Numbered from the stretch's first letter, positions 10,500 to 22,186 are shown. The stretch: DNA of 64,000 nucleotides from Polynucleobacter sp. UB-Tiil-W10 (GCF_018881605.1 NZ_JACVPZ010000001.1:1922001-1986000), one strand, 5' to 3'. The notes: a model not told the origin generated them from the sequence alone. A program made the numbers and translations.

Positions 10500-12815
10500 T
10501 TAAGCTTTGCTAATCGTTACTGGACCAAACATCGATCCCAAATTCGCACTAGCCATGGTGCCCGCAGAGATTCTGACGGCGCCTGGCGCTAGATTTACCT
10601 CTAGTGTGGCTGGCATATCAACTGATTGAGATCCTTGAGTAACGCGCACTGCATCACCTTCTTTAAGACCTAATTCCGAGAATAGGTTCTGATTTAATCC
10701 AACTTGATTACCGCGCTTAGCATCGCGCGTTAATTGCAATGCTGATGAACGACGTACGATTTGGTCACCCGCATAAATATTGACATCAGCTAAGCGCTCA
10801 AGACCATTAAATGGTGCTAGATTGCCGTTAGAAATGGAGTTGCTGGAAGCTTGATTGCTCAAACGGGTGCAATAACCCTCACCCAATGCTTCACCCAACA
10901 CTTCCTCAGGTGCATTTAATAAGAATCCATCTAAGCCCAATAAACCACCCAGAACGCGCAATACTTTCCATGCTGGACGCGAATCGCCCAAAGGTTTTAC
11001 TGAAGGCTGAACTGTTTGAACTCTTCCTTCAAGATTTACAAAGGTTGACACTGTTTCTGTGTATGTGGCGATTGGCAGAATCACATCGGCCACCTCTAGC
11101 AAATCAGCACTCTTATAGGCACTCAAGGCAATAACAGTATTCGCATTTGCCAAAGCAGTGCGAGCTGCAGCTGGATTCGGTAAATCGGCATCTGGCTCAA
11201 TGTTCATCAAAATGACTGCACGACGATCACCAGAGAGTACCGACTCAACGCCCGCACCATTTGCGTTGACTAAGGATGCACCAACAGCATTTCCACCTAC
11301 AGGCAGGAAGCCCAAGGTAGCACCAGTCTGTTCTGCAATGAACTGCGCCATCACATGCAAATCAGAAGCATGGTGATGTGAAATTGCAGCGGAACCTAGC
11401 AATACAGCAGTTGACTCGCCTGAGAGCAAGCTATCTGCGATCTTCTGAGCTGCCGGAGAAATCGATAAGTTAAATGTTCCTGCGGGTGCAGTAGTTGACT
11501 TAGCTTTCGCAACAGCCAGTGCAACTTCACTCAATGTGTTTAGCCAGGCGCTTGGTGCAGCAGTGATACCACTGCTGGAGATTAACCAGTCATCTCCACC
11601 TGCATCGATACGCATTACTTGTAAACCACGCTTGCTAGCAGTACGAATACGAGCCGCTAATACTGGCTGATCCTTACGCAAGAAACTGCCAACTATTAAT
11701 ACGCGGTCTAATTCGCTTAATTTAGTAATTGGCATACCCAGCCATGGAGCAGTTGCAGCAGCCTTCACATCAGTTTGGCGTAAACGGGTATCAACCTGCT
11801 GAGAGCCTAAGCCACGCAACACCTTTTGCAATAGGTGCAATTCTTCGGTGCTGGAAATAGGATGAGCTAATGCGCCAATGGATTCTGAGCCACTTTCCGC
11901 TGAAATGGTTTTCAGCGAATGCGCCACATAGTCCAAGGCTGACTGCCAATCCGTTTCTAACCACTGACCGCCCTGCTTGACCATTGGTGTTGTGACACGA
12001 TCATTGCTATTTAAACCTTCATAAGAGAAGCGATCTCGATCGCTAATCCAGCATTCATTAATTGCTTCATTTTCAAGAGCAACAACTCGCATGACTTTAT
12101 TAGCTTTAGTTTGAACTGTAGTATTTGCACCTAAGCTGTCGTGCGGGCTTACAGAACGTTTGCGTCCGAGTTCCCATGTGCGAGCTGCATAACGGAATGG
12201 CTTACTGGTTAAGGCGCCAACTGGGCACAAGTCAATCATATTTCCAGATAGCTCTGAATCAACCGTCTGACCAACAAAGGTGGTGATTTCTGAATGCTCG
12301 CCGCGGTTGACCATTCCCAATTCCATAACGCCGGCAACCTCTTGACCAAAGCGTACGCAACGAGTGCAATGGATGCAACGAGTCATTTCCTGCATGGAAA
12401 TCAAGGGGCCTACATTCTTGTGGAAAACAACCCGCTTCTCTTCGTCGTAGCGTGAATTTGATTTACCGTAACCAACAGCCAAATCTTGCAACTGGCACTC
12501 GCCACCCTGGTCGCAAATTGGGCAATCCAATGGATGGTTAATTAAGAGAAATTCCATTACAGAGCGTTGCGCTTCGACGGCCTTGGCAGAGTGCGTAAAC
12601 ACCTTCATGCCTTGTGTCACCGGCGTGGCGCAAGCAGGCAACGGTTTAGGGGCTTTCTCAACCTCTACTAGACACATACGGCAGTTAGCAGCAATAGATA
12701 GTTTTTTGTGATAGCAGAAGTGGGGAACATAGGTACCGAGCTTGTTCGCGGCGTGCATCACCATCGAACCTTGCGGAACCTCTACTGCCTTGCCATCTAA
12801 TTCGATTTCTACCAT
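10500..12815 (-). CDS. nuoG: NADH-quinone oxidoreductase subunit G
   Basis: NuoG is the large iron-sulfur subunit of the NADH-oxidising arm, here 771 residues. The N-terminal 2Fe-2S domain has Cys at about 32, 43, 46 and 60 ([16 protein letters not shown] and PACATP). It is followed by the His/Cys segment [15 protein letters not shown] and the [12 protein letters not shown] plus DLCPVGALT 4Fe-4S motifs near residues 150-205. The rest is a molybdopterin-oxidoreductase-like domain that is poorly conserved, as is usual in betaproteobacteria. I chose the ATG at 12815; a GTG two codons upstream (12821) is also possible. The gene lies between nuoF and nuoH. Confidence 0.96.
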   Translation of the reverse strand: MVEIELDGKAVEVPQGSMVMHAANKLGTYVPHFCYHKKLSIAANCRMCLVEVEKAPKPLPACATPVTQGMKVFTHSAKAVEAQRSVMEFLLINHPLDCPICDQGGECQLQDLAVGYGKSNSRYDEEKRVVFHKNVGPLISMQEMTRCIHCTRCVRFGQEVAGVMELGMVNRGEHSEITTFVGQTVDSELSGNMIDLCPVGALTSKPFRYAARTWELGRKRSVSPHDSLGANTTVQTKANKVMRVVALENEAINECWISDRDRFSYEGLNSNDRVTTPMVKQGGQWLETDWQSALDYVAHSLKTISAESGSESIGALAHPISSTEELHLLQKVLRGLGSQQVDTRLRQTDVKAAATAPWLGMPITKLSELDRVLIVGSFLRKDQPVLAARIRTASKRGLQVMRIDAGGDDWLISSSGITAAPSAWLNTLSEVALAVAKAKSTTAPAGTFNLSISPAAQKIADSLLSGESTAVLLGSAAISHHHASDLHVMAQFIAEQTGATLGFLPVGGNAVGASLVNANGAGVESVLSGDRRAVILMNIEPDADLPNPAAARTALANANTVIALSAYKSADLLEVADVILPIATYTETVSTFVNLEGRVQTVQPSVKPLGDSRPAWKVLRVLGGLLGLDGFLLNAPEEVLGEALGEGYCTRLSNQASSNSISNGNLAPFNGLERLADVNIYAGDQIVRRSSALQLTRDAKRGNQVGLNQNLFSELGLKEGDAVRVTQGSQSVDMPATLEVNLAPGAVRISAGTMASANLGSMFGPVTISKA

Positions 12816-12847
12816 GCTCACTTTTAGATATCCCGTGCTCTAAATCT

Positions 12848-14146
12848 TTATAAAGGTTTCGCAGAATCTAAGCAGCGCTTATGTTCTACGTGATACGCAA
12901 ATTCATCCATGTAATGCTTCAACATACCGCGCACTGGCATGGCTGCTGCATCACCTAAAGCGCAAATCGTGCGACCTTGAATATTGGCAGCTACATCGTT
13001 TAGCAAATCCATATCTTCTGGTCGCCCTTGACCATGCTCAATACGATGAACAATGCGCCACAACCAACCGGTACCTTCACGGCATGGCGTGCATTGACCA
13101 CATGATTCTTCATGATAGAAATAAGACAAACGCTCTAACGCACGAACCATGCAACGCGTTTCATTCATCACAATTACCGCGCCTGAACCCAGCATAGATC
13201 CTGCTTTGGCAATGCTGTCGTAATCCATTGTTAAATCCATCATCTGCGCGCCTGGCACAACAGGAGATGAAGATCCGCCAGGAATAACAGCTTTTAAGGC
13301 TACGCCATCACGCATACCGCCAGCAAGCTTCAACAACTCAGCAAACGGAGTGCCCAATGGAATCTCATAGTTTCCGGGGTGAACAACGTCACCAGAGATT
13401 GAGAAGATTTTTGTGCCGCCGTTATTCGGTTTACCAAGCTCTAAATAGGCCTGGCCACCAATGGCCAAAATGAATGGCACCGCAGCGAATGTTTCGGTGT
13501 TATTAATTGTTGTAGGCTTGCCATACAAACCAAAACTTGCTGGGAATGGCGGCTTAAAGCGTGGCTGACCTTTTTTACCCTCTAAAGACTCCAGTAGCGC
13601 AGTCTCTTCACCGCAAATATAAGCACCCCAACCTGGAGACGCATGCAATCGGAAAGAGAAATCGCTGCCCAGAATTTTGTCGCCCAAGTAACCTGCACCA
13701 CGCGCTTCTTCCAAAGCCTCTTCGAAGCGTGAATACACTTCCCAGATTTCGCCGTGGATGTAGTTGTAGCCAGTGGTAATACCCATGGTGTAGGCACCAA
13801 TGATCATGCCTTCAATCAAAGCATGTGGGTTGTAACGCATGATGTCGCGGTCTTTAAAAGTACCTGGCTCACCTTCGTCACTATTACAAACTAAATATTT
13901 TTGTCCTGGGAATTGACGTGGCATAAAGCTCCACTTCAAACCCGTTGGGAAGCCTGCACCGCCACGACCACGCAATGATGAAGCTTTTAATTCTGCAATG
14001 ATGGCGTCAGGTGCTACTTTGTCATTGATCAAACGACGCAGCTGTTGATAGCCACCACGACTTTCGTAATCTTTTAAACGCCAGTTAGCGCCATTTAATC
14101 CGGCAAGAATTAAAGGCTTGATATGGCGATCGTGCAAGCTGGTCAT
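12848..14146 (-). CDS. nuoF: NADH-quinone oxidoreductase subunit F (NADH, FMN binding)
   Basis: NuoF is the 432-residue subunit that binds NADH and FMN and holds cluster N3. The glycine-rich nucleotide-binding segment [14 protein letters not shown] is at about residues 59-72. The FMN-site segment [15 protein letters not shown] follows, then [16 protein letters not shown], and the cluster N3 cysteines lie in [15 protein letters not shown] (about residues 348-362) with the fourth Cys in [10 protein letters not shown]. The start codon overlaps the nuoE stop (ATGA), so the two are translationally coupled. All catalytic landmarks are present. Confidence 0.98.
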   Translation of the reverse strand: MTSLHDRHIKPLILAGLNGANWRLKDYESRGGYQQLRRLINDKVAPDAIIAELKASSLRGRGGAGFPTGLKWSFMPRQFPGQKYLVCNSDEGEPGTFKDRDIMRYNPHALIEGMIIGAYTMGITTGYNYIHGEIWEVYSRFEEALEEARGAGYLGDKILGSDFSFRLHASPGWGAYICGEETALLESLEGKKGQPRFKPPFPASFGLYGKPTTINNTETFAAVPFILAIGGQAYLELGKPNNGGTKIFSISGDVVHPGNYEIPLGTPFAELLKLAGGMRDGVALKAVIPGGSSSPVVPGAQMMDLTMDYDSIAKAGSMLGSGAVIVMNETRCMVRALERLSYFYHEESCGQCTPCREGTGWLWRIVHRIEHGQGRPEDMDLLNDVAANIQGRTICALGDAAAMPVRGMLKHYMDEFAYHVEHKRCLDSAKPL

Positions 14147-14649
14147 GCTGCTTTCCCTTCTGCACGCAATTCATTTAACAATGCATCAATCTTTTCTTTG
14201 CTCATAAAGCTACACATACGCTTGTCATTCACCAACATCACTGGTGAATCACCACAGGCACCCATACATTCACCCTCTTTTAATGTGAAGGTTCCACATG
14301 GAGTGGTTTCGTTGTAGCCAATGCCAAGTGTCTCTTTTAAGTATGTCGCGGCTGTTTCACCATGGGTTAATTGGCAAGGCAAATTAGTACAGATCACCAA
14401 TTTGTATTTACCAATTTTCTTGGTGTTGTACATATTGTAGAAAGTAGCCACTTCATCAACAGCAATGCTCGGCATTTCAAGAATTTGTGCAACAGTCTCA
14501 ATAACTTCTGGAGATACCCAACCTACCTCTGTTTGGGCTGCAATCAAACAAGCCATCACAGCAGATTGCTTATGCTCAGGCGGATACTTAGCGATATTGC
14601 GATGAATATCGGCTAATGTTTTATCGGATAGCTGAAGGGTTGTAGTCAT
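14143..14649 (-). CDS. nuoE: NADH-quinone oxidoreductase subunit E
   Basis: NuoE is a thioredoxin-fold 2Fe-2S protein (cluster N1a) of 168 residues that pairs with NuoF. The four cluster ligands are seen as CTNLPC (about residues 82-87) and CMGACG (about residues 128-133). The N-terminal helical part contains the [20 protein letters not shown] segment typical of the family. It lies 23 bp after nuoD. Confidence 0.97.
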   Translation of the reverse strand: MTTTLQLSDKTLADIHRNIAKYPPEHKQSAVMACLIAAQTEVGWVSPEVIETVAQILEMPSIAVDEVATFYNMYNTKKIGKYKLVICTNLPCQLTHGETAATYLKETLGIGYNETTPCGTFTLKEGECMGACGDSPVMLVNDKRMCSFMSKEKIDALLNELRAEGKAA

Positions 14650-14672
14650 TAAATAATCCTTGGCACGCTCAA

Positions 14673-15926
14673 TTAGCGGTCAATCTCCCCGAACACAATA
14701 TCTTGGGTACCGATAATGGTTACTGCATCAGCCAACATGTGGCCGCGTGACATCTCATCCATTGCTGATAAGTGCACAAATCCAGGTGCACGAATCTTCA
14801 TGCGGTAAGGTTTATTGGCACCATCTGAAATTAAGTAAATACCAAACTCACCTTTTGGATGTTCAACTGCTGAGTAAGCCTCACCATCGGGAACGTGAAT
14901 ACCTTCAGTAAAGAGTTTGAAATGGTGAATCAATTCTTCCATATTGGTTTTCATATCCACACGCTTTGGTGGAGAAACCTTATGGTTGTCACTCATTACT
15001 GGACCTGGGTTCGCTTTTAACCAAGCTACACACTGCTTAATAATGCGATTAGATTGACGCATTTCTTCCATGCGAACCAAATAACGATCGTAAGAGTCGC
15101 CATTGACGCCTACTGGAATGTCGAAATCCAAGCGGTCATAAACTTCATACGGCTGCTTCTTACGCAAATCCCACTCAATGCCTGAACCACGCAACATTGG
15201 ACCAGTGAATCCAAGCTGTAATGCACGCTCTGGGGTCACGATGCCGATATTAACTAAACGCTGTTTCCAAATACGGTTATCCGTTAAGAGATTGCAGTAC
15301 TCATCCACATTGGCATCAAAGCCATTAGAAAATTGCTCAATGAAATCCAATAATGTGCCGCTGCGGTTTTCATTCAGACGCTTAATCGCGGAGGCGCTAC
15401 GAATTTTGTTCTTGGTGAACTGAGCCATATGATCTGGCAAGTCACGATATACGCCACCTGGACGATAGTAAGCAGCGTGCATACGCGCACCAGAGACTGC
15501 CTCGTACATATCAAAGATGTCTTCACGATCACGGAAGGCGTACAAAAATACCGCCATCGCACCAACGTCAAGACCGTGACAACCAATCCAAAGCAAGTGG
15601 TTTAATAAACGAGTTAGCTCGTCATACATCACACGAATATATTGCGCACGAAGCGGAACATCTACTTGCAGTAACTTTTCGATGGCCATGACATAAGCGT
15701 GCTCATTGGACATCATGGAAACATAATCCAGGCGATCCATATAAGGAACGTTTTGAATCCAAGTACGTGTCTCTGCTAGCTTTTCAGTAGCGCGATGCAA
15801 TAAGCCGATGTGTGGATCAGCGCGCTGGATCACTTCACCATCCAGCTCAAGCACTAAACGTAATACGCCGTGCGCCGCCGGATGCTGGGGACCGAAATTG
15901 AGGGTGTAGTTCTTAATTTGTGCCAT
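14673..15926 (-). CDS. nuoD: NADH-quinone oxidoreductase subunit D
   Basis: NuoD is the 49-kDa-type subunit (417 residues) that forms part of the quinone site and descends from the large subunit of NiFe hydrogenases. The quinone-site loop [14 protein letters not shown] is at about residues 11-24. The conserved [23 protein letters not shown] and C-terminal [19 protein letters not shown] segments are intact. NuoC and NuoD are separate genes here, unlike the E. coli fusion. It lies 3 bp after nuoC. Confidence 0.98.
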   Translation of the reverse strand: MAQIKNYTLNFGPQHPAAHGVLRLVLELDGEVIQRADPHIGLLHRATEKLAETRTWIQNVPYMDRLDYVSMMSNEHAYVMAIEKLLQVDVPLRAQYIRVMYDELTRLLNHLLWIGCHGLDVGAMAVFLYAFRDREDIFDMYEAVSGARMHAAYYRPGGVYRDLPDHMAQFTKNKIRSASAIKRLNENRSGTLLDFIEQFSNGFDANVDEYCNLLTDNRIWKQRLVNIGIVTPERALQLGFTGPMLRGSGIEWDLRKKQPYEVYDRLDFDIPVGVNGDSYDRYLVRMEEMRQSNRIIKQCVAWLKANPGPVMSDNHKVSPPKRVDMKTNMEELIHHFKLFTEGIHVPDGEAYSAVEHPKGEFGIYLISDGANKPYRMKIRAPGFVHLSAMDEMSRGHMLADAVTIIGTQDIVFGEIDR

Positions 15927-15929
15927 GGC

Positions 15930-16529
15930 TTAAACCGGACCTCCATACTGCTCTTCACGAACAATACGTGGAGTAATTTCTCGAGCCTCAATCGTGACCG
16001 GTTGATAGACAACACGTTTTAACTCTGGGTCGTAACGCATTTCCACATTGCCACTAATTGGGAAATCTTTTCTAAATGGATGACCAATAAAGCCATAGTC
16101 AGTCAAAATACGACGCAAGTCATCATGACCATCAAACAGGATGCCGTAGAGGTCAAATGCTTCACGCTCAAACCAATTGGCCGCAGCCCAAACAGGTGTA
16201 ATCGACGCAACTAATGGATAACTATCGTCTGGGGCAAATACGCGCACACGCAAACGCCAGTTGTGCTCTAAGGATAAGAGGTGACTTACAACGCCAAAGC
16301 GTAGACCACTCCATGCACCATCACGGAAATCTTGATAGTCAACACCACACAGATCAATCAATTGCTCAAAAGCAAGCGAAGGATCGTCACGTAACAACAT
16401 GGCAGATTCAAAATAAGTGTCCGCATTAACAACTACAGTCACTTCACCCAATGCAATCTCAATGGATTTAGCGCGCTTACCTAAAACTTTTTCTAAGTTT
16501 GCAGCTAATTGGATTAAACGATCTGACAT
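15930..16529 (-). CDS. nuoC: NADH-quinone oxidoreductase subunit C
   Basis: NuoC is the 30-kDa-type hydrophilic subunit (199 residues) that joins the NADH-oxidising and quinone-reducing modules of complex I. The family signature [24 protein letters not shown] lies at about residues 119-142, followed by GHPFRKDFP. It is a separate gene from nuoD, as in most betaproteobacteria. The gene lies 3 bp after nuoB. Confidence 0.97.
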   Translation of the reverse strand: MSDRLIQLAANLEKVLGKRAKSIEIALGEVTVVVNADTYFESAMLLRDDPSLAFEQLIDLCGVDYQDFRDGAWSGLRFGVVSHLLSLEHNWRLRVRVFAPDDSYPLVASITPVWAAANWFEREAFDLYGILFDGHDDLRRILTDYGFIGHPFRKDFPISGNVEMRYDPELKRVVYQPVTIEAREITPRIVREEQYGGPV

Positions 16530-16532
16530 AAC

Positions 16533-17015
16533 TTAAGCCTTCCGCGCAATCGTGCTCGTGCGAGCGATCTTGGATTGGAGCTGAATAATTCCGTAGATCA
16601 ACGCTTCTGCTGTTGGAGGGCATCCAGGCACATAAATATCCACTGGAACGATGCGGTCACAACCACGTACTACTGAATAGGAGTTATGGTAATAGCCCCC
16701 GCCATTGGCGCAAGAGCCCATAGAGATCACCCAGCGTGGTTCTGGCATCTGGTCATAAACCTTGCGTAATGCCGGGGCCATCTTGTTGCATAAGGTACCT
16801 GCAACAATCATCAAATCTGATTGACGTGGAGATGGGCGAAACACGACACCAAATCGGTCCAAGTCATAACGGGAAGCGCCCGCATGCATCATCTCTACCG
16901 CACAACAGGCCAGACCAAAGGTCATAGGCCATAAGGATCCATTACGCGTCCAGTTGATCAACTGATCCGCAGTGGTGGTGACAAAACCTTCTTTGAGAAC
17001 GCCTTCTAATGCCAT
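16533..17015 (-). CDS. nuoB: NADH-quinone oxidoreductase subunit B
   Basis: NuoB is the 160-residue subunit carrying cluster N2, the last iron-sulfur centre before quinone. The adjacent cysteine pair is in [13 protein letters not shown] (about residues 38-39), with the further ligands in [12 protein letters not shown] and [12 protein letters not shown] longer reading frame extends 33 codons upstream into nuoA. I prefer the ATG at 17015 because GGGAG lies 8-12 bases before it, because it gives the normal length, and because the extension would merely re-read nuoA out of frame. It follows nuoA by 5 bp. Confidence 0.97.
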
Positions 17016-17020
17016 ATCTA

Positions 17021-17380
17021 TCACTCCCAGTCGAGAGCGCCCTTTTTCCAGATATATACAAATCCCACAATGAATTCCAAGAGGAAAATCACCATAGAGG
17101 CGTAGCCAAGCCATCCAATATCACGCAAAGCCACACCCCATGGGAACAGGAATGCAGTTTCAAGGTCAAACAGGATGAAGAGAATAGCGACTAAGTAATA
17201 ACGCACGTCGAACTTCATGCGTGCATCTTCGAAAGCTTCAAAACCACACTCATAAGGAGACAGTTTTTCAGCATCTGGCTTCGAAGGAGCCAAAATTTTT
17301 CCGAGGAACATGGGGACTAATCCCACCCCAATGCCTACGAGGATAAAAAGCAGAACAGGAAAGTAATTAGCGAGATTCAA
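17021..17380 (-). CDS. nuoA: NADH-quinone oxidoreductase subunit A
   Basis: NuoA is a small three-helix membrane subunit (119 residues) and the first gene of the nuo operon. The conserved loop [36 protein letters not shown] (shown in part: residues about 40-75) carries the Cys and the buried acidic residues of the E-channel region. The nuo promoter should lie in the 109-bp gap between tRNA-Leu and this gene, or the operon may be read through from the tRNA. I see no convincing -35/-10 pair there. Confidence 0.96.
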
Positions 17381-17489
17381 AATAGCCCTGATTCGTTTGT
17401 CTAGTAAATCCTAAAAGCAGCAAATTATTAATTATTCCACTACATAAAGTATTGATTTAGAGCAAAAACCCTTAGCAATACTTCTTTAT

Positions 17490-17574
17490 TGGTGCCGACG
17501 GCGAGACTCGAACTCGCACAGCCTAAGCCACTACCCCCTCAAGATAGCGTGTCTACCAATTTCACCACGTCGGC
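17490..17574 (-). tRNA. tRNA-Leu(GAG)
   Basis: The minus strand reads as a complete 85-nt class II tRNA with an encoded CCA end. The acceptor stem is GCCGACG/CGTCGGC. The anticodon loop TTGAGGG between CTATC and GGTAG gives anticodon GAG. A variable arm and the T-arm GTTCGAGTC are present. It stands between secG and nuoA on the same strand. Confidence 0.96.
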
Positions 17575-17660
17575 ATCTTGCAAAACCCATCAATTCTACT
17601 GCATTGCACAAGTGCACTACCCCAAAATTTGGACTAGAAAATCTGTAAAAACCTACTTTT

Positions 17661-18005
17661 TTACTTAGGAACTGCTGGTTTGCTTGGATCTTGAACTGGA
17701 GCTACTGGAGCAGCCGGAGCCACAACAGGGGCTACGGTACCAGACAAAACGCCAGGGCTAACTTCCTTCTTATTACCGATCCAGGTAATACCTAAAGTAC
17801 AAATAAAGAAAACGGCGGCAAATACTGCAGTTGCATGGGACAGAAAGTTTGCAGAACCACTGGCGCCAAATAAGCTTCCGGATGAACCAGAGCCAAAGGC
17901 TGCTCCCATGTCGGCACCCTTACCCTGCTGTAACAGAACCAAAAGAATGACAGCCAAAGCTGAAATTACCTGCAATACGATGAATAAAGTCTTAAACCAT
18001 TCCAC
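17661..18005 (-). CDS. secG: Preprotein translocase subunit SecG
   Basis: SecG is the small auxiliary subunit of the SecYEG translocon in the inner membrane. It has 114 residues with two membrane segments (about residues 3-22 and 52-75). The conserved segment LLQQGKGADMGAAFGSGSS lies between them. A proline- and alanine-rich tail follows, as is common in Burkholderiales. It lies 22 bp after tpiA; the pairing tpiA-secG upstream of a tRNA-Leu and nuo is widespread in proteobacteria. Confidence 0.96.
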   Translation of the reverse strand: MEWFKTLFIVLQVISALAVILLVLLQQGKGADMGAAFGSGSSGSLFGASGSANFLSHATAVFAAVFFICTLGITWIGNKKEVSPGVLSGTVAPVVAPAAPVAPVQDPSKPAVPK

Positions 18006-18027
18006 AGCTTATCTCCAAATAAAAAAT

Positions 18028-18786
18028 CTATGCCTGACAAATGGCCAGAAAATCTTGAGGGTTCAATGATGCGCCCCCAACTAAACCACCATCAATATCA
18101 GGCATGGCAAACAATTCAACAGCATTGTCAGGCTTGACACTACCGCCGTACAAAATACCAACGTGTGAGGCTACATCTTCGTTAAATTCTGCTAATTGCA
18201 GGCGAATCGCGCGATGCATATCTTGTGCAACTTGGGCGCTGGCAACTTTGCCAGTTCCAATAGCCCATACCGGTTCATAGGCAATTAAACAGTCAGCAAG
18301 ACGGTCTTGCAATACACCCGCCTGCTTTGCAATCTGAGCGCAAACAATCTCTTCCGCCCTGCCCGAATTTCTCTCATCCGCGGTCTCGCCAACACAAATC
18401 ACCGGGGTCATGCCGTTATCCAAGACCTGAAGGACTTTAGCCGCAACAGCCTCATCCACCTCTTGATGCATTTGACGGCGCTCAGAGTGCCCAACGATGA
18501 CATAGGTACATCCAAGCTCTTTGAGCATTGAAGCTGCCACTTCACCGGTATATGCACCCGAGGTGTGAGCCGACGCATCTTGTGCACCAAGATTTAAAAA
18601 GGCTAATGAGTGCTCTTTAATTAAATGGGCACATTGAGACAAGTACGGAAAAGGCGGACAAACAGCATATTTACGTCCTGACGGCATCCCACTCTCCATG
18701 CCACGGGCAACGGTCTTGATCCAGTCTTGGTTACTTGCAAGACTGCCATTCATTTTCCAGTTGCCGATAACGATGAGTGGTCGCAT
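18028..18786 (-). CDS. tpiA: Triosephosphate isomerase
   Basis: TpiA interconverts dihydroxyacetone phosphate and glyceraldehyde 3-phosphate in glycolysis and gluconeogenesis. It has 252 residues and a complete TIM barrel. The active-site Lys is in GNWKMNGS (residue 11). The catalytic His is in IVGHSERR (about residue 99), and the catalytic Glu is in AYEPVWAIGTG (about residue 169). The phosphate-binding YGGSVKPDN loop is near residues 213-221. It lies 18 bp after the quinone oxidoreductase gene and 22 bp before secG. Confidence 0.98.
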   Translation of the reverse strand: MRPLIVIGNWKMNGSLASNQDWIKTVARGMESGMPSGRKYAVCPPFPYLSQCAHLIKEHSLAFLNLGAQDASAHTSGAYTGEVAASMLKELGCTYVIVGHSERRQMHQEVDEAVAAKVLQVLDNGMTPVICVGETADERNSGRAEEIVCAQIAKQAGVLQDRLADCLIAYEPVWAIGTGKVASAQVAQDMHRAIRLQLAEFNEDVASHVGILYGGSVKPDNAVELFAMPDIDGGLVGGASLNPQDFLAICQA

Positions 18787-18804
18787 AAGGGGTAATGAAT
18801 ACTT

Positions 18805-19803
18805 TTAAACAGTTAAAACAATTTTGCCAACGTGCTCAGAAGACTCCATCAATCGATGGGCATCAGCCGCCTGATCCAAGGTAAATGTTTTATAGATCAC
18901 GGGTTTTAACTTGCCTGCATTAAGCAAAGGCCAGACATTGTCATGCAGTTGTTTAGTGATTTGCTTCTTAAATGAGACCGGACGAGGCCTTAAAGTAGAG
19001 CCAGTGATTGTTAGGCGACGACGCAGAATTTGATTCGTACTGACTTCTGCCTTTGATCCGCCTTGGATTGCAATAATCACAATACGACCATCATCGGCTA
19101 AGCAATCAATTTCTTTTTGCACATAAGCGCCAGTAACCATATCGAGAATGACATTAACGCCCTTGCCATCAGTAGCCTTCTTCACTTCTTCGACAAAATC
19201 TTGGGTCTTGTAGTTAATTGCAAGATCGGCACCTAATGCCACGCATGCGGCACATTTTTCATCAGTACCGGCTGTAACAAATACTTTATGACCTAAGGCT
19301 TTGGCGATCAAGATCGCAGTAACACCGATACCGCTAGAGCCACCTTGAACTAATAATGTTTCACCTTCAGCTAACTGACCACGCATGAAGACGTTGCTCC
19401 ACACGGTGTAAAAAGTTTCAGGCAATGCAGCTGCCTCTTGATCGGTAAAACCTGTGGGGTAAGGCAAGCACTGTGCAACAGGAGCGGTACACAAGTCAGC
19501 ATAACCACCACCCTGAACCAGAGCACAAACTTTATCGCCTACCTTTAAGCCAAATACATTGTCAGCATGAGCTAAATCGCCACCGACGATTTCACCAGCT
19601 ACTTCGAGACCAGGAATATCCGATGCGCCTGCTGGAACTGGGTAATGTCCTTTACGTTGTAAAACGTCTGGACGATTAATTCCAGCAGCTAAGACCTTGA
19701 TCAAAATTTCGCCAGTCCCAGCAGCAGGAGTTGCTGGGTCAGGTCGAGTGGTTGGCACCAGCATTTCTGGGGCACCAAATTCTTTGATTTCAATTACGCG
19801 CAT
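18805..19803 (-). CDS. NAD(P)H-quinone oxidoreductase, PIG3/QOR type
   Basis: This zinc-free medium-chain dehydrogenase/reductase has 332 residues and resembles the PIG3 and quinone oxidoreductase group, which reduces quinones with NAD(P)H. An N-terminal GroES-like part with PDVLQRKGHYPVPAG is followed by GLEVAG and the nucleotide-binding fold with VQGGSSGIGVTAI (about residues 152-164). The usual catalytic zinc cysteines are missing, as expected for this subgroup. It lies between pnp and tpiA on the same strand with short gaps, so it is likely part of a pnp-qor-tpiA-secG transcript. The true substrate is unknown. Confidence 0.9.
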   Translation of the reverse strand: MRVIEIKEFGAPEMLVPTTRPDPATPAAGTGEILIKVLAAGINRPDVLQRKGHYPVPAGASDIPGLEVAGEIVGGDLAHADNVFGLKVGDKVCALVQGGGYADLCTAPVAQCLPYPTGFTDQEAAALPETFYTVWSNVFMRGQLAEGETLLVQGGSSGIGVTAILIAKALGHKVFVTAGTDEKCAACVALGADLAINYKTQDFVEEVKKATDGKGVNVILDMVTGAYVQKEIDCLADDGRIVIIAIQGGSKAEVSTNQILRRRLTITGSTLRPRPVSFKKQITKQLHDNVWPLLNAGKLKPVIYKTFTLDQAADAHRLMESSEHVGKIVLTV

Positions 19804-19827
19804 AAATACTCCCGCTCGCTCAGCTAC

Positions 19828-21996
19828 TTAAGCAGACTCACCGGACACTGGGGCTGCCTCAGCAACAGATTCAGCAGCACCGGCTAAAGGAGCAATCGTG
19901 CCACCTTCATCAGCCATCGCAGCTTTCAATGACAAACGTAAACGACCACGCTCATCAGCGGCTAACAATTTCACGCGAACCACTTGGCCTTCTGCCAAAT
20001 AGTCTTTAACTTCTTTTACGCGCTCATTAGAGATTTCGGAAATGTGCAAGAGACCATCTTTACCAGGAAGAATATTTACTAAAGCGCCAAACTCGAGCAA
20101 CTTCACCACTGGACCTTCGTAGATCTTGCCTACTTCAGCTTCAGCAGTGATGCCTTCGATACGCGCTTTAGCTTCAGCCATACCTTCAGCAGAAGTAGAA
20201 GCAATCGTTACAGTACCGTCATCTTTAATGTCGATGCTGCAACCAGTTTCTTTGGTCAAAGCCTGAATAGTTGCGCCGCCCTTACCGATAACTTCACGAA
20301 TCTTGTCTGGGTGAATCTTGAAAGAAACCATACGTGGAGCATGAGCAGACAATTCTGTACGAACTGAACCCATTGCTTCTTGCATTTTGCTCAAAATATG
20401 CAAACGTCCTTCTTTAGCTTGCGCTAAAGCAACCTGCATAATTTCTTTAGTAATACCTTGAACTTTAATATCCATCTGGAGAGCAGTAATACCGTTTGCT
20501 GTTCCAGCTACCTTAAAGTCCATGTCGCCTAAGTGATCTTCATCACCCAAGATGTCTGTCAACACAGCAAAACGATTGCCATCCAGAATCAATCCCATTG
20601 CAACACCGGCAACGTGTGCCTTAACAGGAACACCCGCATCCATCATCGCCAAACAGCCGCCGCAAACAGAAGCCATTGAAGATGAACCATTGGACTCAGT
20701 AATTTCTGAAACCACGCGAATGCTGTATGCAAAGTCTTCTGCGCTTGGCAATACTGGAATCAATGCACGCTTAGCCAAACGACCATGACCAATTTCACGA
20801 CGCTTAGGGCTTCCTACACGGCCAGTTTCACCAGTCGCAAACGGAGGCATGTTGTAGTGGAACATGAAACGATCGCGGTACTCACCTTCGAGCGCATCAA
20901 TGATCTGCTCATCACGTGCTGTACCCAATGTAGCCACAACAAGTGCCTGTGTTTCGCCGCGAGTAAACAATGCTGAACCGTGAGTGCGTGGTAACACGCC
21001 ATTACGAATTTCAATTGGACGAACAGTACGAGTATCACGGCCATCAATACGTGGCTCACCATTCAAAATCTGGCTACGAACAATTTTCGCTTCGATTTCA
21101 AACAAGATGTCATTAACAGCAACTGCGTCAACGTCACCTTCTTCTTGTAACTTCGCCACTACTTCTTTAGTAATTTCTTTGAGCTTGTCTGAACGAGCAC
21201 CCTTTTGACGAATTTGATACGCTTCGCGCAAAGGGGCCTCAGCCAATGCTGTTACCTTAGCGATAAATGGCTCATCTTTAGGTGCAGCAGCCCAATCCCA
21301 CTCTGGCTTACCAGCTTCAGTAACCAATTCATTAATTGCGTTAATCGCAGTTTGCATTTGGTCGTGACCATAAACAACTGCGCCCAACATGATTTCTTCA
21401 GACAATTGATTTGCTTCTGACTCAACCATCAATACAGCAGCTTGTGTTCCAGCCACGATCAAATCGAGTTCGCTAGTAGCTTGTTCTGTACGAGTTGGGT
21501 TCAAAAGATATTGGCCATTTGCGTAACCTACACGTGCCGCGCCTACTGGGCCAGCAAAAGGAATGCCTGAGATAGCCAATGCTGCAGATGCTGCGATCAA
21601 GGCAGGAATGTCAGAAGGAACATCAGGATTGATAGACAACACATGAATGACAACTTGAACTTCGTTCAAGAAGCCTTCTGGAAACAAAGGGCGCAATGGA
21701 CGGTCGATCAAACGGGAGATCAATGTCTCACCTTCGGATGGACGGCCTTCACGACGGAAGAAGCCACCAGGGATCTTGCCGGCGGCATAAGTCTTTTCTA
21801 AATAATCAACAGTCAATGGGAAAAAAGATTGGCCTGGCTTTGCAGACTTAGAGGCAACAACCGTACCCATTACTACTGTGTCATCGATGTTAACGATAAC
21901 GGCACCACCAGATTGACGAGCAATCTCGCCTGTTTCCATCGTTACCTGATGATTACCCCATTGAAACGTTTTTACTGCTTTTTTAAACATAGTCAT
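19828..21996 (-). CDS. pnp: Polyribonucleotide nucleotidyltransferase (PNPase)
   Basis: PNPase degrades RNA phosphorolytically from the 3' end and is a core degradosome exonuclease. The protein has 722 residues from the ATG at 21996, which follows GGAG by nine bases; ATG at 21990 and GTG at 22020 are alternatives. Two RNase PH domains (about residues 5-210 and 305-545) flank a helical linker. A KH domain ([19 protein letters not shown], about residue 555) and an S1 domain ([21 protein letters not shown], about residue 620) close the protein. The long stem-loop in its leader suggests the RNase III/PNPase self-regulation known in E. coli. Confidence 0.98.
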   Translation of the reverse strand: MTMFKKAVKTFQWGNHQVTMETGEIARQSGGAVIVNIDDTVVMGTVVASKSAKPGQSFFPLTVDYLEKTYAAGKIPGGFFRREGRPSEGETLISRLIDRPLRPLFPEGFLNEVQVVIHVLSINPDVPSDIPALIAASAALAISGIPFAGPVGAARVGYANGQYLLNPTRTEQATSELDLIVAGTQAAVLMVESEANQLSEEIMLGAVVYGHDQMQTAINAINELVTEAGKPEWDWAAAPKDEPFIAKVTALAEAPLREAYQIRQKGARSDKLKEITKEVVAKLQEEGDVDAVAVNDILFEIEAKIVRSQILNGEPRIDGRDTRTVRPIEIRNGVLPRTHGSALFTRGETQALVVATLGTARDEQIIDALEGEYRDRFMFHYNMPPFATGETGRVGSPKRREIGHGRLAKRALIPVLPSAEDFAYSIRVVSEITESNGSSSMASVCGGCLAMMDAGVPVKAHVAGVAMGLILDGNRFAVLTDILGDEDHLGDMDFKVAGTANGITALQMDIKVQGITKEIMQVALAQAKEGRLHILSKMQEAMGSVRTELSAHAPRMVSFKIHPDKIREVIGKGGATIQALTKETGCSIDIKDDGTVTIASTSAEGMAEAKARIEGITAEAEVGKIYEGPVVKLLEFGALVNILPGKDGLLHISEISNERVKEVKDYLAEGQVVRVKLLAADERGRLRLSLKAAMADEGGTIAPLAGAAESVAEAAPVSGESA

Positions 21997-22044
21997 TCTG
22001 ATCTTCTCCAAATTGTTCACGTAAGGCTCACATGAGCATTACGC

Positions 22045-22074
22045 TTGTCGTGGGATAAAGCAGTGTCACGACAA
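22045..22074 (-). promoter_or_regulatory. Stem-loop in pnp leader (leader-proximal)
   Basis: An 8-bp perfect inverted repeat (TTGTCGTG / CACGACAA) with a 14-nt loop lies about 50 bases upstream of the pnp start. It has no T-run after it. It probably folds in the pnp leader RNA together with the larger stem-loop next to it; the role is inferred. Confidence 0.55.
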
Positions 22075-22105
22075 CACTGGAGCGTTTTAAGATCACAAGG
22101 GATGC

Positions 22106-22151
22106 CATTCCAGGGAGACTCTGAATCAACTTTCAGAAGCTCATTGGAATG
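22106..22151 (-). promoter_or_regulatory. Long interrupted stem-loop in rpsO-pnp spacer
   Basis: CATTCCA (22106-22112) pairs with TGGAATG (22145-22151), GAG with CTC, and TCTGAA (22120-22125) with TTCAGA (22132-22137), leaving a 6-nt loop. The result is a long, slightly bulged hairpin in the rpsO-pnp spacer. In E. coli an RNase III-cut hairpin in the same place controls PNPase synthesis. Cleavage here is an inference from position and shape. Confidence 0.65.
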
Positions 22152-22186
22152 ACACAATCCCCTACACAAATAATCTTGAAGCGCCC

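Noticed and set aside
17016-17114. N-terminal extension of nuoB by 33 codons
   Set aside because: It re-reads the end of nuoA in another frame, lacks NuoB homology, and a good ribosome site precedes the ATG at 17015.
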